Shown: positions 59,397 through 64,000 of the stretch, one piece after another
Layout: each line of letters opens with the position of its first letter
Numbering within the stretch: position 1 is the stretch's first letter
Assembly: GCF_004358755.1 (NCBI RefSeq)
Contig: NZ_SMZY01000001.1
Coordinates: forward strand, 434,001-498,000
Reading direction: 5' to 3'
From: Peribacillus frigoritolerans
Lineage (GTDB): Bacteria; Bacillota; Bacilli; Bacillales; Bacillaceae
DNA length: 64,000 nt
Notes under the pieces: generated by a model
Databases searched by the model: none
Told to the model about the DNA's origin: nothing
What the model saw: only the letters and a program-made list of their open reading frames with translations
Translations under genes and position numbers: made by a program

Positions 59397-60302
59397 TTAA
59401 TTAACCGCCTTTTCCTGTTTGTTCAACTGATGCTGTTTGCTTTGAATTGCTCCTGCAAGATGTGGCTCAATCACTTCAACTGCTTTTAAAAGCTGATTCA
59501 TATCAATCCCAGTCTCAATGTTCAAAGCCTTCAGCATATGAAGAACATCTTCAGTCGCAGCATTTCCAGTAGCGCCTGGTGCAAACGGACAGCCTCCAAG
59601 CCCTCCGGCAGAAGTATCAAACCTGTCTACTCCTGCCTGCAAAGCAGCATAAATATTCGCCAGTGCCATCCCGCGTGTATCGTGAAAATGGGCTGTAAGC
59701 AGCATGTCGGGAAATTGCGCTTTCAAGCGGGAAAAAAGCTCATAAACCTCCAGAGGATTCGCCATTCCAATCGTGTCAGCCACACTTAAATCATCCACTC
59801 CGGCATCCGCAAACTGCTGACAAATGTTAAGCACAGCATCAGGGTGAATTTTCCCATCATACGGACAGTAGAAAGCAGTGGAAATACAGGCTCGAACAAA
59901 AAATCCGTCTGCTTTTAACTCGCGGATCAGCGGCAAAAGCTTATTCATACTTTCTTTCGTTGTTGAATTAATATTCTTTAAGTTAAAGGATTCGCTTACC
60001 CCGACGAAAAAGGCTATATCCCGGCACTTTGCCTCTTTTGCCCGCATGACGCCTTTTTCGTTCGGAGTCAGCACAAGATTCCGGTTTTCATCTGTGCAGT
60101 ATTGAATGATGTCTAGAGCATCCTTCAATTGCGGAACCCACTTGGGAGAAACAAATGATGTCAGCTCCATTTCCTTAAAACCAGCTTTTTTTAACTCCTT
60201 GATAAACTGAATCTTAACATCAGTCGGAATTTCATTTTTTTCATTTTGAAGCCCGTCACGCGGGCCAACTTCAATTAATGTCACATGTTCAGGAAGATTC
60301 AA
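59397..60302 (-). CDS. mvaB: Hydroxymethylglutaryl-CoA lyase
   Basis: A 301-residue TIM-barrel lyase that splits HMG-CoA into acetyl-CoA and acetoacetate, the last step of leucine breakdown. EVGPRDGLQNEK (metal and catalytic loop), HFHDTRGMALANIYAAL and the active-site Cys in GGLGGCPFAPGATGN are present. B. subtilis YngG is the relative. It is encoded next to thiolase and ScoAB on the opposite strand, forming a ketone-body/acetoacetate block. Confidence 0.92.
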   Translation of the reverse strand: MNLPEHVTLIEVGPRDGLQNEKNEIPTDVKIQFIKELKKAGFKEMELTSFVSPKWVPQLKDALDIIQYCTDENRNLVLTPNEKGVMRAKEAKCRDIAFFVGVSESFNLKNINSTTKESMNKLLPLIRELKADGFFVRACISTAFYCPYDGKIHPDAVLNICQQFADAGVDDLSVADTIGMANPLEVYELFSRLKAQFPDMLLTAHFHDTRGMALANIYAALQAGVDRFDTSAGGLGGCPFAPGATGNAATEDVLHMLKALNIETGIDMNQLLKAVEVIEPHLAGAIQSKQHQLNKQEKAVN

Positions 60303-60337
60303 CTTGAATCACCAGCCTTTCTGCAATGGGTGATGTG

Positions 60338-60715
60338 AGAATAAATGGACGGTTTCGCTTTTTTGTATTTCCAGCTAGAACGCATAACGAGTAAAGGCAA
60401 AAAGCTCCTTTTCTGTGGGGTTCTTATCTGTCTGCCTGCGCTGAACGGGCGATTCCGCTTTTCGGTATTGTCTAGCTCCATCGCCCAACTCCTCGGCCAG
60501 AACGTCTCATCCAGCAAAGGCAAAAAGCGCCTTTACTGGATGAGACTTATCTGTCTGTCGGAGCTAAACGGGCGATTCCGCTTTTCGTGGTGTCTAGCTC
60601 CACCTCCTAACTCCTCGGCCAGAACGGCTCCGCCAGTAAAGGCAAAAAGCGCCTTTTCTGGCGGATCCTTATCTGTCTGTCGGAGCTGAGCAGTCGGTTC
60701 CGCTTTTCTATGAAA
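60338..60715. repeat. Three tandem copies of the Bacillaceae intergenic repeat
   Basis: Three units of ~125 bases (hairpins near 60385-60415, 60505-60545 and 60630-60664). Common parts: GGGCGATTCCGCTTTTCG, TGTCTAGCTCCA, CTCCTCGGCCAGAACG and AAAGGCAAAAAGCGCCTTTT. The outer hairpin arms differ between copies but still pair: TCTCATCCAG/CTGGATGAGA in one, CCGCCAG/CTGGCGG in the next. Confidence 0.85.
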
Positions 60716-60852
60716 GGGTTTACATATTTCTATATTAGTAGTTAACTAGGATTAGATGCAAATGAAATTTGAATCTTGAAAATTTTGAAGGAATTTATCT
60801 TTATTTAGCGAAACCAATCTATGAACCAATGAAAAAGGGGATGAATGAGAAA

Positions 60853-62040
60853 ATGAGCAACAATGAAGTGGTCATCGTAAGTGCAGTCCGTACGGCAATT
60901 GGAAGTTTTGGCGGATCGCTGAAAGGCGTATCTGCTCCTGAGCTTGGAGCCATCGTTATCAAAGATGCTCTCGAAAAAGCTGGATTAAAAGGAGAGCAGG
61001 TCGACGAGGTCATTATGGGGAATGTCCTTCAGGCTGGACTTGGGCAAAATCCTGCGCGTCAAGCAGCTATTAAAGCGGGATTACCGGAAAATGTCCCTTC
61101 AATGACAATCAATAAAGTATGCGGATCTGGGCTGAAAACGGTTCATCTTGCTGCACAGGCTATTTTGTCGGGGGATGCTGACATTATCGTTGCAGGTGGT
61201 ATGGAAAATATGAGCCAGGCACCGTACATATTAAAAAATGCACGCGACGGATTTAAAATGGGCGATCAAAAGCTGATTGACACAATGGTTTCCGACGGGT
61301 TAACGTGTGCTTTCAACAATTATCATATGGGCGTAACAGCTGAAAATTTATGCGATAAATATGAAATTTCAAGAGAAGAGCAGGATGAGTTTGCTGCCTG
61401 GAGCCAGAAAAAGGCAACAGACGCTATTCAGGCTGGAACGTTTAAAGCTGAAATTACGCCTGTCGTTATTCCTCAGCGTAAGGGAGATGCTGTCACATTT
61501 GATACTGACGAGTTTCCGCGTGCAGGTTCAACAGCTGAGAAGCTTGGCGGATTGCGCGCTGCTTTCAAAAAAGACGGCTCAGTCACAGCCGGCAATGCAT
61601 CTGGAATAAACGATGGTGCAGCTGCCGTAGTTGTGATGAGCCGGAAAAAAGCGGAAGAGCTTGGCATTCAGCCGCTTGTTAAAATTACAGCAAACGGCAA
61701 CGCCGGCGTAGATCCAAGCATTATGGGGATTGGACCGGTTGCAGCTGTGCAAAAAGCCTTTCAGAAGAGCGGGCTTAACATGAAAGATATTGACCTGGTG
61801 GAAGCAAATGAAGCATTCGCAGCACAATCCATAGCCGTTGACCGCGAACTTCATTTTGATAAAGAAAAGCTGAACGTAAACGGCGGTGCCATTGCTCTTG
61901 GACATCCAATCGGAGCGAGCGGCACAAGAATCCTTGTTACACTCATTCACGAAATGAAGCGCAGAGATGCAAAACGCGGTTTGGCGACACTTTGCATCGG
62001 CGGAGGACAAGGCGTAGCAACAATCATTGAAAATCTATAA
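60853..62040 (+). CDS. Acetyl-CoA C-acetyltransferase (thiolase)
   Basis: A 395-residue thiolase II that joins or splits acetyl-CoA and acetoacetyl-CoA. Active-site Cys in [14 protein letters not shown], and GHPIGASG and CIGGGQG near the C-terminus. Adjacent ScoAB and HMG-CoA lyase support a role in acetoacetate use. Start uncertain: ATG 60853 is 12 bases from AAAGGGG, ATG 60841 touches it. The scoA start overlaps the end zone, so they are co-transcribed. Confidence 0.93.
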   Translation: MSNNEVVIVSAVRTAIGSFGGSLKGVSAPELGAIVIKDALEKAGLKGEQVDEVIMGNVLQAGLGQNPARQAAIKAGLPENVPSMTINKVCGSGLKTVHLAAQAILSGDADIIVAGGMENMSQAPYILKNARDGFKMGDQKLIDTMVSDGLTCAFNNYHMGVTAENLCDKYEISREEQDEFAAWSQKKATDAIQAGTFKAEITPVVIPQRKGDAVTFDTDEFPRAGSTAEKLGGLRAAFKKDGSVTAGNASGINDGAAAVVVMSRKKAEELGIQPLVKITANGNAGVDPSIMGIGPVAAVQKAFQKSGLNMKDIDLVEANEAFAAQSIAVDRELHFDKEKLNVNGGAIALGHPIGASGTRILVTLIHEMKRRDAKRGLATLCIGGGQGVATIIENL

Positions 62041-62056
62041 TTCCTGGGGTGATAAA

Positions 62057-62752
62057 ATGAAAACGGTGCATACATCTTTTACAGAAGCAGTGAAGGATAT
62101 TAAAGACGGGTCAACATTAATGGTTGGCGGATTTGGCTTATGCGGAATTCCTGAGAATCTGATTCTTGCATTGGTAGAAACAGGCGTAAAGGATTTAACG
62201 ATCATCTCAAACAATTGCGGAGTAGATGACTGGGGGCTTGGCCTGCTTCTGAAAAATAAGCAAATCAAAAAAATGATCAGCTCATATGTTGGCGAAAATA
62301 AAGAGTTTGAACGTCAAGTGCTCTCAGGGGAGATTGAAGTTGAACTTGTCCCGCAGGGAACGCTCGCTGAAAAAATCCGGGCAGGCGGTGCAGGAATTCC
62401 GGCTTTCTATACGCCTGCAGGTGTAGGAACGCCAATCGCAGAAGGTAAAGAGACGAGAAGCTTTGGCGGAAAAGAATATTTGCTCGAAGAAGCGCTTACG
62501 GCAGACTTCAGCCTTGTCCGTGCGTGGAAGGCTGATAAAATGGGCAATTTGCTTTACAATAAAACAGCTCAAAACTTCAATCCGATGATCGCAGCAGCAG
62601 GAAAAGTGACAATTGCTGAAATTGAAGAACTTGTTGAGATTGGTGAGATTGCTCCAAGTGAGATTCACACTCCGGGCATTTATGTACAATCATTGATACT
62701 TGGTGAGCAGCAAAAACGCATTGAACGATTAACGGTACAAAAGACAGGATGA
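62057..62752 (+). CDS. scoA: 3-oxoacid CoA-transferase subunit A
   Basis: A 231-residue alpha subunit of succinyl-CoA:3-ketoacid CoA-transferase, which activates acetoacetate. [13 protein letters not shown] is the CoA-binding pattern, [11 protein letters not shown] follows. ATG 62057 follows GGGGTGA. Overlaps the open frame of scoB by a few bases. Confidence 0.93.
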   Translation: MKTVHTSFTEAVKDIKDGSTLMVGGFGLCGIPENLILALVETGVKDLTIISNNCGVDDWGLGLLLKNKQIKKMISSYVGENKEFERQVLSGEIEVELVPQGTLAEKIRAGGAGIPAFYTPAGVGTPIAEGKETRSFGGKEYLLEEALTADFSLVRAWKADKMGNLLYNKTAQNFNPMIAAAGKVTIAEIEELVEIGEIAPSEIHTPGIYVQSLILGEQQKRIERLTVQKTG

Positions 62753-62766
62753 CAGGAGGCAAAGCG

Positions 62767-63435
62767 ATGATACAGGATAAAGTAGGAGTGCGTGAAAAAA
62801 TTGCAAGAAGAGCGGAACAGGAAATTGAAAACGGTTTCTATGTCAACTTGGGAATCGGCATGCCGACACTTGTTGCCAATTATATCAGCGAAAACAAACA
62901 GGTTGTCCTTCAATCTGAAAATGGACTTCTTGGTATTGGGCCTTATCCGAAAGAAGCGGATGTGGATCCTGACTTGATCAATGCGGGAAAAGAAACCGTA
63001 ACGGCTATCCCGGGTTCTGCTTATTTTGACAGTGCCGAATCATTCGCCATGATCCGGGGAGGACACGTCAATGTAGCGATTCTCGGGGGCATGGAAGTAT
63101 CCGAAAAAGGAGATCTCGCAAACTGGATGATTCCAGGCAAAATGATTAAAGGAATGGGCGGAGCCATGGATCTAGTACACGGCGCGCAAAGAATCATTGT
63201 CATCATGGAGCATGTGAACAAATCCGGCGAGTCAAAAATTCTCAATGCGTGCACATTGCCGCTTACGGGGAAACAGGTTGTCCACCGCATCATTACAGAT
63301 CAGGCTGTCATTGATGTAACAGAGCTTGGCCTGAAGCTTGTCGAAGTCGCAAAAGGCTACACAATCGAAGATATCAAAAAATCAACAGAGCCCGAGCTGA
63401 TCATCGGAGACGATGTAGTGCTTGATGCTTATTAA
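62767..63435 (+). CDS. scoB: 3-oxoacid CoA-transferase subunit B
   Basis: A 222-residue beta subunit. [17 protein letters not shown] and [14 protein letters not shown], with the catalytic Glu in S-E-N-G, are typical. ATG 62767 follows AGGAGG by seven bases; ATG 62749 overlaps the scoA stop. Completes the thiolase-scoA-scoB operon. Confidence 0.93.
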   Translation: MIQDKVGVREKIARRAEQEIENGFYVNLGIGMPTLVANYISENKQVVLQSENGLLGIGPYPKEADVDPDLINAGKETVTAIPGSAYFDSAESFAMIRGGHVNVAILGGMEVSEKGDLANWMIPGKMIKGMGGAMDLVHGAQRIIVIMEHVNKSGESKILNACTLPLTGKQVVHRIITDQAVIDVTELGLKLVEVAKGYTIEDIKKSTEPELIIGDDVVLDAY

Positions 63436-63502
63436 AAGGGTCAAATCGCTTTCTATAAACCACCTTTCTTGTATATAATGAAAGGATACGGGAGTGATCA
63501 TC

Positions 63503-63757
63503 ATGGCTAAAAAACAAAAAAAACAGCAAAGACCTCAGCCTAAAAAAACAGAAGACAGCTTAAACTTAAAGGATCATCTTGAGTCTGACTTGTTCCAAAA
63601 ACTATCAAACATGAAAAAAGGCTTGGTGGAAGAACAGGAGCAGAAGGCAGAGCAAGAACGCCTTCAAAAAATCAAAGAGAAAAAAGAAAAAGAAAAGAAC
63701 AAAAGCTTTGAAGAGCTGCTGAATGACAGCAGTATGAAGTGGTCTGATTATAAATAA
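63503..63757 (+). CDS. yqkE: DUF3886 protein (YqkE)
   Basis: An 84-residue, highly charged helical protein (AKKQKKQQRPQPKKTED at the start, QKIKEKKEKEKNKSFEELL near the end), matching YqkE/DUF3886 of B. subtilis. Function unknown. ATG 63503 follows GGGAG. In B. subtilis yqkD and yqkE are neighbours; here the ketone-body block lies between them. Confidence 0.85.
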   Translation: MAKKQKKQQRPQPKKTEDSLNLKDHLESDLFQKLSNMKKGLVEEQEQKAEQERLQKIKEKKEKEKNKSFEELLNDSSMKWSDYK

Positions 63758-63759
63758 GA

Positions 63760-63789
63760 AACGCCCCCGCCTATGCGGGGGCGTTTTTC
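63760..63789. terminator. Strong terminator
   Basis: AAACGCCCCCGC-CTAT-GCGGGGGCGTTT followed by TTTC. Works on both strands. Confidence 0.92.
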
Positions 63790-63809
63790 TAAGGGTATTT
63801 GTTTTAAGA

Positions 63810-64000
63810 TTAATCTATTTTTTCAATCAGCATACCTGGGATTGATATGTTTCCTCCCATGGTCGACTCATAAGTTAATAAACCAGTAGATATACCCATA
63901 ATAGTAATAACATCATTCTCTAGAATTCTAGCTTTAAGTATTGAAGAATCGAATTCTCCAAATATAATAGTGTCGTAATTATCGTTCACAGCTAAACGGA
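63810..64000 (-). CDS. C-terminal end of a protein, cut by window edge
   Basis: The minus strand carries an open frame from the right edge to TAA at 63810-63812, with no stop in 63 codons: RLAVNDNYDTIIFGEFDSSI, then NDVITIMGISTGLLTYEST, ending GMLIEKID. AT-rich compared with the backbone, beta-rich. Family not recognised from this part. Confidence 0.55.
   Translation of the reverse strand, partial: RLAVNDNYDTIIFGEFDSSILKARILENDVITIMGISTGLLTYESTMGGNISIPGMLIEKID

Noticed and set aside
1-64000. tRNA and rRNA genes
   Set aside because: I saw no cloverleaf with CCA-adjacent features and no rRNA sequence; a tRNA search program would be decisive.

Overview
The window looks like the chromosome of a Bacillus-type endospore-forming Firmicute (Bacillaceae). 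The evidence is strong AGGAGG-type ribosome binding sites, frequent TTG and GTG starts, and a backbone that follows the Bacillus subtilis yqj/yqk order: rnz, namA (yqjM), yqjN, yqjL-like hydrolase, proI behind a T-box, yqjP, yqjQ, yqzH, uvrX (yqjW), yqjX, yqkB, yqkC, yqkD, yqkE. It also carries a yraG-yraF-adhB-yraE-yraD spore-coat-like operon and candidate LexA and Zur sites of Bacillus type. Assignment to a species is not possible from the sequence alone.

Layout. 1-13.7 kb is an accessory region: the end of an FtsX-like permease, an SRPBCC/ArsR pair, an ECF sigma/anti-sigma pair, several GNAT and NUDIX proteins, VOC proteins, a serine hydrolase and a GNAT-pentapeptide-repeat fusion. 14.0-28.4 kb is an AT-rich array of short, mostly single-gene units, nearly all on the + strand. 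The units are separated by about 22 copies of one intergenic repeat built around the core CAATCGGGGGCGATT; I call it the cassette-end repeat, CER. Cargo includes GNAT proteins (one AAC(6')-like), a NUDIX hydrolase, lipoproteins, DUF3888-like secreted proteins, small membrane proteins, a VanZ-like protein and decayed genes (a plsY remnant and a beheaded P-loop kinase). 28.5-35.6 kb holds a yellow/MRJP-like protein, the yra/adhB operon, two VOC proteins and a PadR/HAAS-domain pair. 36.2-64 kb is largely the conserved yqj/yqk backbone with local insertions: a C-poor L33 gene under a Zur-like box, methyltransferases, a junction joining two half-genes (psd and NUDIX), a CarH-like B12-domain operon, and a ketone-body/leucine-degradation block (HMG-CoA lyase, thiolase, ScoAB) between yqkD and yqkE.

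The feature most worth attention is the CER array. Each repeat begins a few bases after a stop codon and appears in two versions. One is a long palindrome (TTATTCAAC...GTTGAATAA around the core). The other is a terminator whose stem (GGCGATT/AATCGCC then T-run) uses the same bases as the core hairpin, so the two folds exclude each other. Gene-plus-3'-palindrome units in one orientation resemble an integron cassette array, but no integrase is in the window and no such system is known to me for Bacillus; how these units move is unknown.

Two short genes were found by reading the sequence directly: a 46-codon membrane peptide gene (28491-28631, minus) and a 42-codon gene (58845-58973, minus). Many starts were moved downstream to codons with a properly spaced Shine-Dalgarno sequence; these choices are stated in each entry.
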